Origin: JBPYCR01 sp051846935
GTDB taxonomy: Bacteria > Bacillota > Bacilli > Bacillales > Amphibacillaceae
Reading direction: 5' to 3'
DNA: 64,000 nucleotides
Assembly (NCBI RefSeq): GCF_051846935.1
Contig: NZ_JBPYCS010000004.1
Location: 105,904 to 169,903 of the forward strand
Below, in pieces: positions 27,574 to 37,029 of the stretch (position 1 is its first letter; each line of letters begins with the position of its first letter). Under the pieces are notes generated by a model, which was not told the DNA's origin, made no database searches, and saw nothing but the letters and a program-made list of their open reading frames with translations. The translations under genes and the position numbers were made by a program.

Positions 27574-28551
27574 TTAAAAATTAATGACTTTTTCTACCTT
27601 TTCGATAATATCTTTATGATTCGGAAGCCATACTTCTTCTGCAGCCGCAAACGAATATACCGTATCAGGAGCAGCTACACGGAGTACTGGAGCTTCAAGG
27701 TGTAATATCGCACGTTCTTGAATTTCAGCAACGACTGTCGATGCAATACCTGCTTGACGCTGCGCTTCTTGAACAACAACAACGCGATTCGTTTTTTCTA
27801 CTGATTTAATGATCGTTTCTATATCTAGTGGCCAAACTGTACGAAGGTCAATAACTTCTGCTTCAATATTTTGTTTTTCAAGCTCCTCGGCTGCCTTTAA
27901 ACAAGCATGAACCATTGCACCGTAGGCTATTAAAGTTACATCTTTACCTTCTCGCTTAACATCTGCTTTACCAAGCTCAATCGTATACGATTCTGCCGGA
28001 ACCTCACCACGGAATGAACGATACAGCTTCATATGTTCTAAAAACACGACAGGATCATTGTCGCGGATAGACGCTATTAACAATCCTTTTGCATCATAAG
28101 GTGTTGATGGGATTACAACTTTTATCCCTGGTTGCTGGGCAATCAAGCCTTCAAGTGAGTCTGCATGAAGTTCTGGGGTTTGTACACCGCCACCAAAAGG
28201 CGAACGAACCGTTATTGGTGAAGTATGTGTTCCACCTGTACGATAACGCATACGCGCCATTTGCCCACTAATAGAGTCCATTACCTCATATAAAAATCCA
28301 AAAAATTGAATTTCTGGTACCGGTCGAAAGCCTTGCAATGCAAGACCAATCGAAAGGCCACCTATTGCTGATTCCGCTAAAGGCGTGTCAAATACACGAT
28401 CTTCTCCAAATTCATCCTGTAATCCTTCAGTAGCTCGGAATACACCGCCATTTTGTCCTACGTCTTCGCCGAAAACAAGCACATTTTCGTCATTTTTTAA
28501 CTCCGTACGCATTGCATCTGTTATTGCTTGAATCATTGTCATTTGTGCCAT
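27574..28551 (-). CDS. pdhB: Pyruvate dehydrogenase E1 beta subunit (PdhB)
   Basis: Forms the alpha2beta2 ThDP-dependent pyruvate decarboxylase (325 aa). Recognisable blocks: VFGEDVGQNGGVFRATEGL, DTPLAESAIGGLSIGLALQG and the C-terminal RVAAPDTVYSFAAAEE with the transketolase C-terminal domain. It starts three bases after the pdhA stop, so the two E1 subunits are likely translated together. Confidence 0.96.
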   Translation of the reverse strand: MAQMTMIQAITDAMRTELKNDENVLVFGEDVGQNGGVFRATEGLQDEFGEDRVFDTPLAESAIGGLSIGLALQGFRPVPEIQFFGFLYEVMDSISGQMARMRYRTGGTHTSPITVRSPFGGGVQTPELHADSLEGLIAQQPGIKVVIPSTPYDAKGLLIASIRDNDPVVFLEHMKLYRSFRGEVPAESYTIELGKADVKREGKDVTLIAYGAMVHACLKAAEELEKQNIEAEVIDLRTVWPLDIETIIKSVEKTNRVVVVQEAQRQAGIASTVVAEIQERAILHLEAPVLRVAAPDTVYSFAAAEEVWLPNHKDIIEKVEKVINF

Positions 28552-28554
28552 GAT

Positions 28555-29637
28555 TTACTTCGACTCCTTTTCTTTATATTCCTTCATTTGCTCCTGAAGA
28601 TTATACGGAAGCTCTTCGAACATATGTCCTATAAGTTCAGTTACCTTTTGTTTTGGGTAGCCGTCTGCTTTTTTAATCGCTTCTTTAATATCCTCTTTCG
28701 CTTCTTCAATTACTTTATCTTCGTCTTCTTTTGACCAAAGCTTTTTCTTTTCTAAATAAGTACGGAAACGAACGAGTGGATCTTTCTTTTCCCATTCTGT
28801 ATCAAGTTCTTTTGTACGGTAACGAGTTGGATCGTCACCAGCCATCGTATGCGGGCCATAGCGATAAGTAATTGCTTCAATTAGAGCAGGTCCTTCTCCA
28901 GCAATTGCACGGTCACGCGCATGCTTTGTAATTGCATACATCGCCAGCGGATCCATACCGTCTACTTGAAACCCTTCTATACCTGCAGCAACTGCTTTTT
29001 GTGCTAACGTTTTTGCTTTCGTCTGCTTCTCAACTGGAACAGAAATCGCAAAAAAGTTATTCTGAACAAAAAAGATAGCTGGTGCGTTATATGCTCCTGC
29101 GAAGTTAATCCCTTCATAGAAATCTCCTTGAGAAGTTCCACCATCCCCTGTATACGTAACAGCAACTGCTTTTTTCTTTCTAAGCTTCATACCAAGTGCA
29201 ACACCGGCCGCCTGCACATATTGTGCTCCGATAATAATTTGTGGACTTAACGCATTAACTCCTTCAGGCATTTGATTTCCGTGATAATGTCCTTTTGAAA
29301 ATAAAAACGCCTGATATAAAGGAAGACCATGCCATATTAATTGTGGTACGTCACGGTATCCTGGTAAAATAAAATCATCTTTCTCTAATGCAAATTGGCT
29401 TGCAATTTGCGACGCTTCTTGCCCAGCTGTAGGAGCGTAAAAACCTAGTCGGCCTTGACGATTTAAGGCGATCGAACGCTGGTCAAGCACTCTCGTATAC
29501 ACCATCCGGCGCATTAGCTCTTTTAATTCCCCATCGGATAGGTCGGGCATATCTTCTTTATTAACTATCTCTCCATCTTCATTCAAAACTTGGAACATTT
29601 CAAACTGATTTTCCACATTTTCAAGTACATGTTTCAA
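28555..29637 (-). CDS. pdhA: Pyruvate dehydrogenase E1 alpha subunit (PdhA)
   Basis: ThDP-binding E1 alpha (about 360 aa). ThDP motif from GDGGTSQGDFYEG to VQNN, plus LDQRSIALNRQGRLGFYAPTAGQEA and RYGPHTMAGDDPTRYR (phosphorylation-loop region of the family). The TTG at 29637 is chosen because AGAGGTG lies six bases upstream; a GTG three codons earlier overlaps that site. First gene of the operon. Confidence 0.94.
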   Translation of the reverse strand: MKHVLENVENQFEMFQVLNEDGEIVNKEDMPDLSDGELKELMRRMVYTRVLDQRSIALNRQGRLGFYAPTAGQEASQIASQFALEKDDFILPGYRDVPQLIWHGLPLYQAFLFSKGHYHGNQMPEGVNALSPQIIIGAQYVQAAGVALGMKLRKKKAVAVTYTGDGGTSQGDFYEGINFAGAYNAPAIFFVQNNFFAISVPVEKQTKAKTLAQKAVAAGIEGFQVDGMDPLAMYAITKHARDRAIAGEGPALIEAITYRYGPHTMAGDDPTRYRTKELDTEWEKKDPLVRFRTYLEKKKLWSKEDEDKVIEEAKEDIKEAIKKADGYPKQKVTELIGHMFEELPYNLQEQMKEYKEKESK

Positions 29638-30040
29638 AATGGCCACCTCTTCCTTTCAATTTAAACTCTTATTTTTTCCTGCGCTTTAAATTAGTTGTCT
29701 GTATAACAATGCCACGTTACGTTAGCTTGACGGTGCGGAGCATATTTAACTTAATCTAACAAACGTATTCATGTAATTATTACTTTTCACTTCTTGTACC
29801 CGATTGAATGCAACTTTAATCATAGCATCAATCTGTTACATAGAAATGTTGAATAATAATAGTACAATATTTTGCCTAGTTAGAGTTTAGCTCATTTACA
29901 TATAAAAGGTCAATCCCTTTGTTTGTTTTTATTGATAATCCAATAAATAACTACTACGAATACCGTTAGAAATTACATTTGGAAACAATCTGTTACAATC
30001 ATTAATAACTCCTGTATTAATACTAACTATTTTTTTGCAT
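29638..30040. promoter_or_regulatory. pdhA upstream region with a candidate promoter
   Basis: On the minus strand TTGACC (29913-29908) and TAAACT (29889-29884), 18 bp apart, form a reasonable sigma-A promoter about 240 bp upstream of pdhA, leaving a long leader. No gene or clear riboswitch fold is visible in the rest of the ~400 bp. Confidence 0.4.
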
Positions 30041-30077
30041 AAAAATAAAAGAACTAAATGTTTACCATTCAGCTCTT
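30041..30077 (-). terminator. Terminator after ykyA
   Basis: AAGAGCTGAATG and CATTTAGTTCTT form a 12-bp stem (two G-T pairs), followed by TTATTTTTA on the minus strand. Confidence 0.8.
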
Positions 30078-30108
30078 AATATGTACTATTTTTTTAATTC
30101 AACACACG

Positions 30109-30789
30109 CTAATTCTCTAAATTCGAATGTCCTTCAAATTCAACTTCAACATCAACCAGTACGTAAAATTCTTTCTTTAAATTATTATAAAGTACCGTCT
30201 GCTCATTAAATTGCTTATTCGCTTCAAGGACATTTTTATAACTTTCATTAATTCGTGTAATTTGTGAGATTAATGCATCTTGTTCTACATCTTCTTTTTG
30301 AAGCATCGTGTATAATTCCTTCTCAAGGTCTAAAGAGGTTTTGTATGCACGATGAATTTTATCGTAAGCATTATACCTCTGCAACATGACATCATACATT
30401 TCTTGCGCCTTTTTCTTAGCTTCTTCGTCCTCAAGCTTACTTAGTAACTTTTCAACCTTGCGAAACTCTTCCTCTGATGCCTCTATGCTTTCTTTTTCAA
30501 GATCAATTTTTTCACTTCTTTTATTAATTGTGTCAATTGCTTCATTAGATAAGTTAACAATTTTTTCAAAGTCTTGCATGCCGAGCTCAATTATTTCATT
30601 GTACAACTCTTTTTCTTTTTCTTCCAGATTCGTAATATGACTTTGTTGATCTTCAAATCCCTTTTCGAGTTGTACCGTTTCTTCTAGATGGTTGTATATT
30701 TTATCTACTGTATTTTTTTGCCCACAGGCAGGTAGCAGAATAATTAAACTAACAAGAGCGATACCAATATATATTCTTACTTTTAGCAC
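30109..30789 (-). CDS. ykyA: YkyA-type cell-wall-binding lipoprotein
   Basis: A 226-aa lipoprotein (lipobox LPAC) followed by an almost entirely helical, coiled-coil-like region rich in Glu and Lys, as in B. subtilis YkyA, which also lies just upstream of pdhA. The GTG at 30789 is chosen for AAGGAGG seven bases upstream; the in-frame ATG at 30843 has none and would block the signal peptide. Function unknown. Confidence 0.82.
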   Translation of the reverse strand: MLKVRIYIGIALVSLIILLPACGQKNTVDKIYNHLEETVQLEKGFEDQQSHITNLEEKEKELYNEIIELGMQDFEKIVNLSNEAIDTINKRSEKIDLEKESIEASEEEFRKVEKLLSKLEDEEAKKKAQEMYDVMLQRYNAYDKIHRAYKTSLDLEKELYTMLQKEDVEQDALISQITRINESYKNVLEANKQFNEQTVLYNNLKKEFYVLVDVEVEFEGHSNLEN

Positions 30790-30965
30790 GGAGGTGCCTC
30801 CTTCATTAAATAAAGTCCTTTTTACATGTAGCCAGTATACCAAAATTAAACTTTCGTTAAAAACATTTGTCTCTTAATGCTTGTACAATACTAATTTATG
30901 AAGAAAATTCAATATATATGTTAATATAATTAAATATGAACAGATTTAATTTTGAGGTGATAAAT

Positions 30966-31517
30966 ATGATAGTAATGAAGGACATTGTACGAGAGGGTCA
31001 TCCCGCATTACGAACAAAGGCAGAGGAAATATCGGTTCCTCCTTCACAAGAAGATAGAGATACATTAATCGAAATGATGGAATTTTTAGTGAACAGTCAA
31101 GATGAAATGCTCGCTGAAAAATACAACTTAAGGTCAGGTGTTGGGTTAGCTGCGCCACAGCTTGGTATTAGCAAGCGTATGATAGCCGTACACTTTACAG
31201 ACGCGAAAGATACCGTCTATAGCTATCAATTAATAAATCCAAAAATCGTTAGTCATTCTGTCGAAATGGCTTATTTAGCCGGAGGAGAGGGCTGCCTGTC
31301 TGTTGATCGAGAAGTTGAAGGGTATGTACCTAGATATTCACGGATTACAATTAAAGCCTTTACCCTTAACGGAGAGCCAATAAAATTACGATTAAAAGAT
31401 TATGCAGCAATCGTGTTTCAACATGAGATTGATCATTTAAACGGAATTATGTTTTATGATCATATTAATAAACAAAATCCCTTTACCATACCAGATAACG
31501 CGAAAGAAGTTGAGTAA
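30966..31517 (+). CDS. def: Peptide deformylase
   Basis: Removes the N-formyl group from nascent proteins (183 aa, metalloenzyme). Motif 1 GVGLAAPQ (58-65), motif 2 EGCLS with metal Cys110, motif 3 HEIDH with His153, Glu154 and His157. Sequence is close to B. subtilis DefB (YkrB), and location next to ykrA and ykyA agrees. ATG at 30966 has GAGGTGA upstream; the earlier ATG does not. Confidence 0.95.
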   Translation: MIVMKDIVREGHPALRTKAEEISVPPSQEDRDTLIEMMEFLVNSQDEMLAEKYNLRSGVGLAAPQLGISKRMIAVHFTDAKDTVYSYQLINPKIVSHSVEMAYLAGGEGCLSVDREVEGYVPRYSRITIKAFTLNGEPIKLRLKDYAAIVFQHEIDHLNGIMFYDHINKQNPFTIPDNAKEVE

Positions 31518-31522
31518 AGCAT

Positions 31523-31565
31523 GCGGGTGCAAAAATATGAACTGCGCCCGCTTACTATTATTTTA
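31523..31565. terminator. Convergent terminator between def and ykrA
   Basis: GCGGGTGCA and TGCGCCCGC form a 9-bp GC-rich stem followed by TTACTATTATTTT on the plus strand, overlapping the ykrA stop region. Confidence 0.65.
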
Positions 31566-32334
31566 GTAACCCATATTTCCTTAAAGCATTGTAAATGCCA
31601 TCTGCTTCTACACGATCTGTTACGTCATCTGCTGCTTGTTTAAGCTGTTCAACCGCATTTCCCATTGCAATCCCCATTCCCACTTCTTTTATCATTTCCA
31701 AGTCGTTTAAGCCATCTCCAAAGGCAATGCTGTTTTTACGATCAATGCCACTTGCATCCAATATTTTCTTTATCCCGATTGCTTTAGATCCACCTTTTGG
31801 CAATACATCACACGCTTGATCGCCCCAGTGAATAAAATGAAAAGCATCGTGCGATTTTGAAAAAGGCGTAGAATTATTGGCTTCATAAAATAAAAGTGCT
31901 TGAAAAATAGATTCGCGTTCATAAAATCGGTCTTCTACTTCAGGGTAATAAAACTTTAATCGCCCTAGCCCATCTGCTACAGCAGGATGCCCTGCAATAG
32001 TCGCCTTCATCTCTTTATCGCTCATGAGTATCATTGGATATGCTTTGTCTTTGGATTCTTCATACAAGTTTTTTAAACTCTGTGTACAAAGTGGATTCTG
32101 GTAAATCGTTTCCCCTTCAAATACAACGTGTTGGCCCGTATAACTGACATACGTATCAATCCCTAAATTTTTGCGTAAATCTTCAAACATAAACGGTGGC
32201 CGTCCAGTAGCTATTGCCACTTCTACCCCGTTATTTTGCAAATCCTTAATTGCTTTTTTTGTCGATGCAGGAACTTGCTTTTCTTCATCATAAATTGTAC
32301 CGTCAATGTCAAAAAATACGATCTGCTTACTCAC
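31558..32334 (-). CDS. ykrA: HAD-superfamily Cof-type phosphatase (YkrA-like)
   Basis: A 258-aa cytoplasmic phosphatase of the Cof/IIB HAD group. Motif I FFDIDGTIYD (nucleophile Asp), motif II IATGRPP, motif III Lys and motif IV FGDGLNDLEM are intact, with an alpha/beta C2 cap in the middle. GTG start at 32334. Substrates of such enzymes are often sugar phosphates or flavin/PLP precursors; none can be assigned. Synteny with def and rnjA matches B. subtilis ykrA. Confidence 0.88.
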   Translation of the reverse strand: MSKQIVFFDIDGTIYDEEKQVPASTKKAIKDLQNNGVEVAIATGRPPFMFEDLRKNLGIDTYVSYTGQHVVFEGETIYQNPLCTQSLKNLYEESKDKAYPMILMSDKEMKATIAGHPAVADGLGRLKFYYPEVEDRFYERESIFQALLFYEANNSTPFSKSHDAFHFIHWGDQACDVLPKGGSKAIGIKKILDASGIDRKNSIAFGDGLNDLEMIKEVGMGIAMGNAVEQLKQAADDVTDRVEADGIYNALRKYGLLK

Positions 32335-32589
32335 TCATACCATTTCCCTTCTTATTCTTCATAATTTAGGCATGTATAAATAATTCATTGCTCGCAAAAA
32401 ATATACAAAGTTAGAAAATGAAACTTGTTCGGTTCGTATGTATGTAAGTCGATTAGTAATTAATTACAAAAATTTAAAGGTTATTCATTTCAATATTTCT
32501 TAAACCATATTATACTGTATTTAAGAGGGATTGGATCGGTAGAACGTTTTATGCTTTTCTTGATTATGTGAAAGGAGTTGTGTACCTGC
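32335..32589. other. AT-rich upstream region, no gene
   Basis: About 250 bp upstream of the short ORF and the rpoY-rnjA genes. TATACT near 32508 could be a -10 box, but I see no convincing -35. Confidence 0.3.
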
Positions 32590-32673
32590 ATGTTAAAGCG
32601 CCTAAAAGAAAAACTCAAGAATCGCTGGAAGGATTTTTTAGGCAGAGAACGTGTACCTACAACTTATAAATAG
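32590..32673 (+). CDS. Possible 27-residue basic peptide upstream of rpoY
   Basis: Reads MLKRLKEKLKNRWKDFLGRE and ends VPTTYK. It is an amphipathic, strongly basic helix. AAAGGAG lies 12 bases upstream, a long but usable spacing. I do not recognise a family. It is on the same strand and 180 bp upstream of rpoY-rnjA. It could be a real small protein, a leader peptide or chance. Confidence 0.4.
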   Translation: MLKRLKEKLKNRWKDFLGRERVPTTYK

Positions 32674-32853
32674 GACTACCCTTACACTTGCTTTTACCCA
32701 ACCACACAACTATTAATGTACTATAAATGAACGAAGCTTGCTACGGAAATGAAATAATGACAAAAATCAATAGTAATGCAGACGGCTCTTTGTTCGGTTG
32801 GACGCTGAGTAAGGATGCAGATATATTGAAAATGACGAAATAGGAGAGATGAT

Positions 32854-33063
32854 ATGATTTTTAAAGTACTTTACCAAGAAACACCTAATGAAGCACCTAT
32901 AAGAGAACGAACAAAAAGTGTCTATGTTGAAGCAGATTCTAAACGAAATGTTCGCAAAAAATTAATCGATCGCAATTACAACATTGAATTTATTCAACAG
33001 CTAGATGAGGCACATTTAAACTATGAGGAAAATTCCGCCAATTTTGTTTTGGAGAAGCTATAA
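32854..33063 (+). CDS. rpoY: RNA polymerase epsilon subunit RpoY
   Basis: A 69-aa small subunit of Firmicute RNA polymerase (YkzG). The opening MIFKVLYQETPNEAPIRERT and the pattern ending NFVLEKL match the family. TAGGAGAGATGAT precedes the ATG. It is three bases upstream of rnjA, the conserved rpoY-rnjA pair. Confidence 0.92.
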   Translation: MIFKVLYQETPNEAPIRERTKSVYVEADSKRNVRKKLIDRNYNIEFIQQLDEAHLNYEENSANFVLEKL

Positions 33064-33066
33064 TTT

Positions 33067-34734
33067 ATGAAATTTGTTAAAAATGATCAGACGGCCGTTT
33101 TTGCACTCGGCGGCTTAACAGAGATCGGAAAAAATACGTATGCTGTGCAATTTCAGGATGAAATCATCTTAATTGATGCAGGCATTAAATTCCCGGAGGA
33201 CGAGCTTCTGGGAATCGATTATGTAATTCCCGATTATACGTACCTTGTGCAAAATCAAGAAAAAATAAAAGGTTTATTTATCACACATGGTCATGAGGAT
33301 CATATTGGCGGGATCCCTTACTTATTGCGTGAAATAAATGTACCCATTTATGCTGGTAAACTAGCGATCGGATTAATTAGAAATAAATTAGATGAACATG
33401 GCTTATTGCGAAATGCCAAGTTAAATATTATTCAAGAAGATGATGTCATTAAATTCCGTAAAACAGCAGTAAGCTTCTTCCGTGTTACACATAGTATTCC
33501 CGATGCTTATGGAGTTCTAGTTAAAACACCTCCGGGAAATATTGTTCATACAGGAGATTTTAAATTCGATTTTACCCCTGTAGGAGAACCGGCTAATCTA
33601 GCTAAGATGGCCGAAATAGGCAAAGAAGGCGTGCTTTGCTTGCTTTCAGATAGTACAAATAGTGAAGTGCCCGGATTTACAATGTCGGAGCAAGTGGTTG
33701 GTGGCAATATTAACGATATATTTAGTAGTGTAGATGGACGATTAATATTTGCGACATTTGCATCGAATATATATCGATTGCAACAGGTAGTCGAAGCTGC
33801 TGTAAAGCATAATCGGAAAGTTGCTGTTTTTGGCCGTAGTATGGAGTCATCCATTCAAATTGGTCAAGAGTTAGGATACATTAAGGCTCCGAAAAATACG
33901 TTTATTGATACGAATCAAATTAATCGTTTGCCTGCTCATGAAGTAACAATTTTATGTACAGGTTCTCAAGGTGAGCCAATGGCAGCCTTGTCTCGAATTG
34001 CAAATGGTACGCATCGTCAAATACAGATCAACCCAGGAGACACTGTCGTGTTTTCATCTTCTCCAATCCCTGGAAATAATGTTAGTGTCAGCCGGACTAT
34101 TAACCAGCTTACACGCGCTGGTGCTGAAGTAATTCATGGCCCCTTAAGCAATATTCATACATCTGGTCACGGGAGCCAAGAAGAACAGAAGTTAATGCTG
34201 AGACTTATTTCACCAAAGTATTTCATGCCGATTCATGGAGAGTATCGCATGCTAAAAGAACATACAAAACTAGCTGCTGCGTGTGGCATTCCGTTTGAAA
34301 ATTCTTTTATTATGGATAATGGAGATGTACTCGCATTAGGTAAAGACTCTGCAACTGTTGCGGGTAAAATACCTTCTGGATCGATTTATGTCGATGGAAG
34401 TGGTATTGGCGATATTGGTAACATTGTTTTAAGAGATCGTCGAATCCTTTCTGAGGAAGGGTTAGTTATTGTTGTAGTAAGCATTAACATGAAAGACTTT
34501 AAAATTGCTGCAGGTCCAGATATTATTTCTCGGGGATTCGTATATATGCGAGAGTCTGGAGACTTAATTAATGAGGCGCAAAAACTCGTTTCTGCGCATT
34601 TGGATAAAGTAATGGAACGAAAAACAACACAATGGTCTGAAATTAAAAATGAGATTACCGATACGATTGCACCGTTTCTATACGAAAAGACAAAGCGCAG
34701 ACCGATGGTTATGCCAATAATTATGGAAGTATAA
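33067..34734 (+). CDS. rnjA: Ribonuclease J1
   Basis: Metallo-beta-lactamase/beta-CASP ribonuclease (555 aa) with 5'-3' exonuclease and endonuclease activity in mRNA decay and rRNA maturation. Metal site THGHEDHIGG (His74, His76, Asp78, His79), the beta-CASP region with FGRSMESSIQ, and the C-terminal HTSGHGSQEEQ and PIHGEYRM motifs. RnjA interacts with GapA in B. subtilis, promoted by SR1P, also encoded here. Followed by a strong terminator. Confidence 0.96.
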   Translation: MKFVKNDQTAVFALGGLTEIGKNTYAVQFQDEIILIDAGIKFPEDELLGIDYVIPDYTYLVQNQEKIKGLFITHGHEDHIGGIPYLLREINVPIYAGKLAIGLIRNKLDEHGLLRNAKLNIIQEDDVIKFRKTAVSFFRVTHSIPDAYGVLVKTPPGNIVHTGDFKFDFTPVGEPANLAKMAEIGKEGVLCLLSDSTNSEVPGFTMSEQVVGGNINDIFSSVDGRLIFATFASNIYRLQQVVEAAVKHNRKVAVFGRSMESSIQIGQELGYIKAPKNTFIDTNQINRLPAHEVTILCTGSQGEPMAALSRIANGTHRQIQINPGDTVVFSSSPIPGNNVSVSRTINQLTRAGAEVIHGPLSNIHTSGHGSQEEQKLMLRLISPKYFMPIHGEYRMLKEHTKLAAACGIPFENSFIMDNGDVLALGKDSATVAGKIPSGSIYVDGSGIGDIGNIVLRDRRILSEEGLVIVVVSINMKDFKIAAGPDIISRGFVYMRESGDLINEAQKLVSAHLDKVMERKTTQWSEIKNEITDTIAPFLYEKTKRRPMVMPIIMEV

Positions 34735-34782
34735 AAAGAGTAATTCAAAAAACAGTACACGAATGGAACACCTAATAAATAT

Positions 34783-34838
34783 AAAAGAAGTCAGAAAGTC
34801 CAATATAAATGATGGGCTATCTGACTTCTTTTATTACT
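34783..34838 (+). terminator. Terminator of rpoY-rnjA
   Basis: AAAAGAAGTCAGA and TCTGACTTCTTTT form a 13-bp perfect stem with a 24-base loop, followed by ATTACTATTATT. Confidence 0.8.
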
Positions 34839-34853
34839 ATTATTGAAAAAAGT

Positions 34854-35321
34854 ATTGGTTCTTTGTCAAATGACGTTGGTGATGTATTTTAAGTCGAGGA
34901 TTACATACACGAAAACATGAAAGCTTTTGCTCTGATTTCGCTGACGTGCAATACAGCCGACGGGCTTTCCGCGGGTACGGCCTCAGCTTCTGTAGCCCCT
35001 CTATTCCAGTCGCTACAGTGATCTTCGGTCTCGTGCTATTCCCGCAGGAGTCTGACGACTTTCGTTCCAGTCAGCTTAAAGAGGGCTAATAGCCTTATTG
35101 CATACACTTCCATACTGTTTCAGTTGCATTGGCGTGTGTTTCTTTATGATGTTTGTATTGTATTTTGTTTCTACAGGTTTTCGCTTGAAATAAAGCATGA
35201 TTCGATACTTATCATTCGTGAAGTTTCTGTACCCATAAGCGAATCGACAAGTGATTTCAAATATTCCTACCAAAAAGTAATGTGCTATTTCTTCACCAAC
35301 GTCATATATTGTACAACCAAT
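34854..35321 (-). mobile_element. Internally deleted ISL3-like element
   Basis: Ends are imperfect inverted repeats: GGTTCTTTGTCAAATGACG-TTGGTGAT on the left and, inverted, GGTTGTACAATATATGACG-TTGGTGAA on the right. Near the right end the minus strand encodes a remnant with YGYRNF followed by Arg-Ile and basic residues, like the C-terminus of ISL3-family transposases; the rest of the transposase is gone. The centre (34960-35075) carries the GC-rich module GGGCTTTCCGCGGGTACGG. The flanking 8-mers AAAGTATT and AATGCATT agree at six positions, suggestive of a decayed target duplication. Same layout as the copy at 43606. No gene lies in the remaining gap to 35401. Confidence 0.7.
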
Positions 35322-35401
35322 GCATTTCATCTAGTAAAAAATCTGCGAACCGAAAGCATACTTCTTTTTCAACAGCAATGCTCTCTTATTTTAACTTACA
35401 T

Positions 35402-36067
35402 CTAATCATCAATTACTAAGTGTTTTTCGAACTTGGAAATATCTTTATCCGCACCAATAACAATTAAAATATCATCCTCTTGCAAGGCATAATCAGCACG
35501 CGGGGATACATTAATATCTTTTTTGCGTTTAATTGCAACAACGTTACAACCAAAATTTGCTCGAATATCTAAATCGATTAATGTTTTTCCAATCATCTTC
35601 TGGCCAGATTTTACTTCTACAATACTATGATCGTCCGACAGTTCGAGATAATCGAGAATATTACTTGAAATTAAACTATGCGCAATTCGTTTTCCCATAT
35701 CTCTCTCAGGATGGACGACATGATCAGCACCGATTTTATTTAAGATTTTTTCATGGTAATCATTTTGTGCTTTTACCGTTATCTTTTTAATACCTAAGTC
35801 CGTCAAAATAACTGTCGTTAATATACTTGCTTGTATATTATCTCCAATCGCTATTATTACATGATCGAGGTTTTTTATACCTAATTCTTTTAATGCTGCT
35901 TCGTCTGTTGAATCAGCAATGACAGCATGAGAAGCGATGTTTTTATATTCATTCACTTTATGCGGATCATTATCGATAGCAAGTACTTGCATTCCTTCTG
36001 AACTTAGTTCCTTGCAAATACTGCCTCCAAATCGTCCTAAACCGATTACTGCAAATTCTCGTTTCAT
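35402..36067 (-). CDS. ktrC: Potassium uptake regulatory subunit KtrC (RCK)
   Basis: Cytoplasmic gating subunit (221 aa) of a Ktr potassium channel. RCK_N domain with nucleotide motif VIGLGRFGGSICKELSSEG (1-~135) and RCK_C/TrkA-C domain (~135-221). In B. subtilis KtrC (YkqB) sits beside rnjA, as here, binds ATP/ADP and c-di-AMP, and works with KtrD; a ktrD gene lies at 53792-55156. Good GGAGG site upstream. Confidence 0.92.
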   Translation of the reverse strand: MKREFAVIGLGRFGGSICKELSSEGMQVLAIDNDPHKVNEYKNIASHAVIADSTDEAALKELGIKNLDHVIIAIGDNIQASILTTVILTDLGIKKITVKAQNDYHEKILNKIGADHVVHPERDMGKRIAHSLISSNILDYLELSDDHSIVEVKSGQKMIGKTLIDLDIRANFGCNVVAIKRKKDINVSPRADYALQEDDILIVIGADKDISKFEKHLVIDD

Positions 36068-36197
36068 CTCGCTATTCCTCCATCATGACTAAAGTCTATA
36101 TACTCCTTTAGTCTAACACATTCCTTTTGATTCAAACAAAAAATTGGTGAACAAACAGAATACAATCGTTATGTGCTTCAACGTTTGATTAAATGGC

Positions 36198-36249
36198 AAA
36201 AAGCTGACGAATTAAGCAAAAATTGCTTAATTCGTCAGCTTTCTTTTTG
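36198..36249. terminator. Bidirectional terminator after ykuU
   Basis: AAAGCTGACGAATTAAGCAA and its exact complement form a 20-bp stem with a 3-base loop and T tracts on both strands, immediately beyond the ykuU stop. Confidence 0.9.
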
Positions 36250-36252
36250 AAA

Positions 36253-36795
36253 TTATAAAGTTTTTTGACCTGGCTTCCAGTTTACAGGACATAATCCTCC
36301 AGTTTGCAATGCTTGCAACACACGCAATGTTTCTTCTACATCACGACCGATATTGTTATGGAATACCGTTTGATACTGCAATTCACCTTCAGGATTAATG
36401 ATAAATAGTCCACGTAATGCAATTCCTTCTTCTTCAATAAGCACGCCGTACTCTTTTGAAACAGAATGATTTGTATCTGCCGCTAACGGGTAGTTCAAAT
36501 CACCAAGTCCATTATCTTCTCTTGGCGTATTAATCCAAGCTTTATGTGTATGAATCGTGTCTGTTGATAAACCGATTACTTCTGCATTTAATTCTTTAAA
36601 TTCATCGTAACGATCAGACATCGCTGTAATTTCAGTAGGACATACGAACGTAAAATCCATTGGGTAAAAGAAAAGTACTGTCCACTTTTTATTTTTAATA
36701 TTTTCTTCAAGGCTAACTTTTCCAAATTCCTTATTAGGCATTACTGCTTCCATTTCAAAACGCGGTGCTTGTTTACCTACCATTCTTTCTACCAT
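36253..36795 (-). CDS. ykuU: Typical 2-Cys peroxiredoxin (YkuU-like)
   Basis: Thiol peroxidase (180 aa) reducing hydrogen peroxide and organic peroxides. Peroxidatic Cys52 in DFTFVCPTE and resolving Cys169 in GGLCPVNW; the C-terminus keeps the family length. Nearly identical in pattern to B. subtilis YkuU, which is distinct from AhpC. GGAGG eight bases upstream. Monocistronic. Confidence 0.92.
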   Translation of the reverse strand: MVERMVGKQAPRFEMEAVMPNKEFGKVSLEENIKNKKWTVLFFYPMDFTFVCPTEITAMSDRYDEFKELNAEVIGLSTDTIHTHKAWINTPREDNGLGDLNYPLAADTNHSVSKEYGVLIEEEGIALRGLFIINPEGELQYQTVFHNNIGRDVEETLRVLQALQTGGLCPVNWKPGQKTL

Positions 36796-37029
36796 CTATA
36801 ATACCTCCAAGTATATGTTGTATATTTTTGAAACCCATATTTGATTATAGACAACTTCTTCATTTTAGTCAATGTTAAATGATAATTAATATAATCCAGC
36901 TCAGTTTCCTGTCTTAAATCTGCTTCAACTCGACCTTAAGAAATATTTATATACCGGTTTATTCTCAATTATGCCTTAATAATAAAGTATTATTTTTAAC
37001 AAATTAGCAAAAGAACTAGGTAAACGATT

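Noticed and set aside
32727..32843. 38-codon plus-strand ORF just before rpoY
   Set aside because: No ribosome site and no recognisable sequence.
35076..35330. 84-codon minus-strand ORF as an intact gene
   Set aside because: Its end carries the ISL3 transposase-tail motif but its start is the terminal repeat itself, so it is a remnant inside the mobile element.
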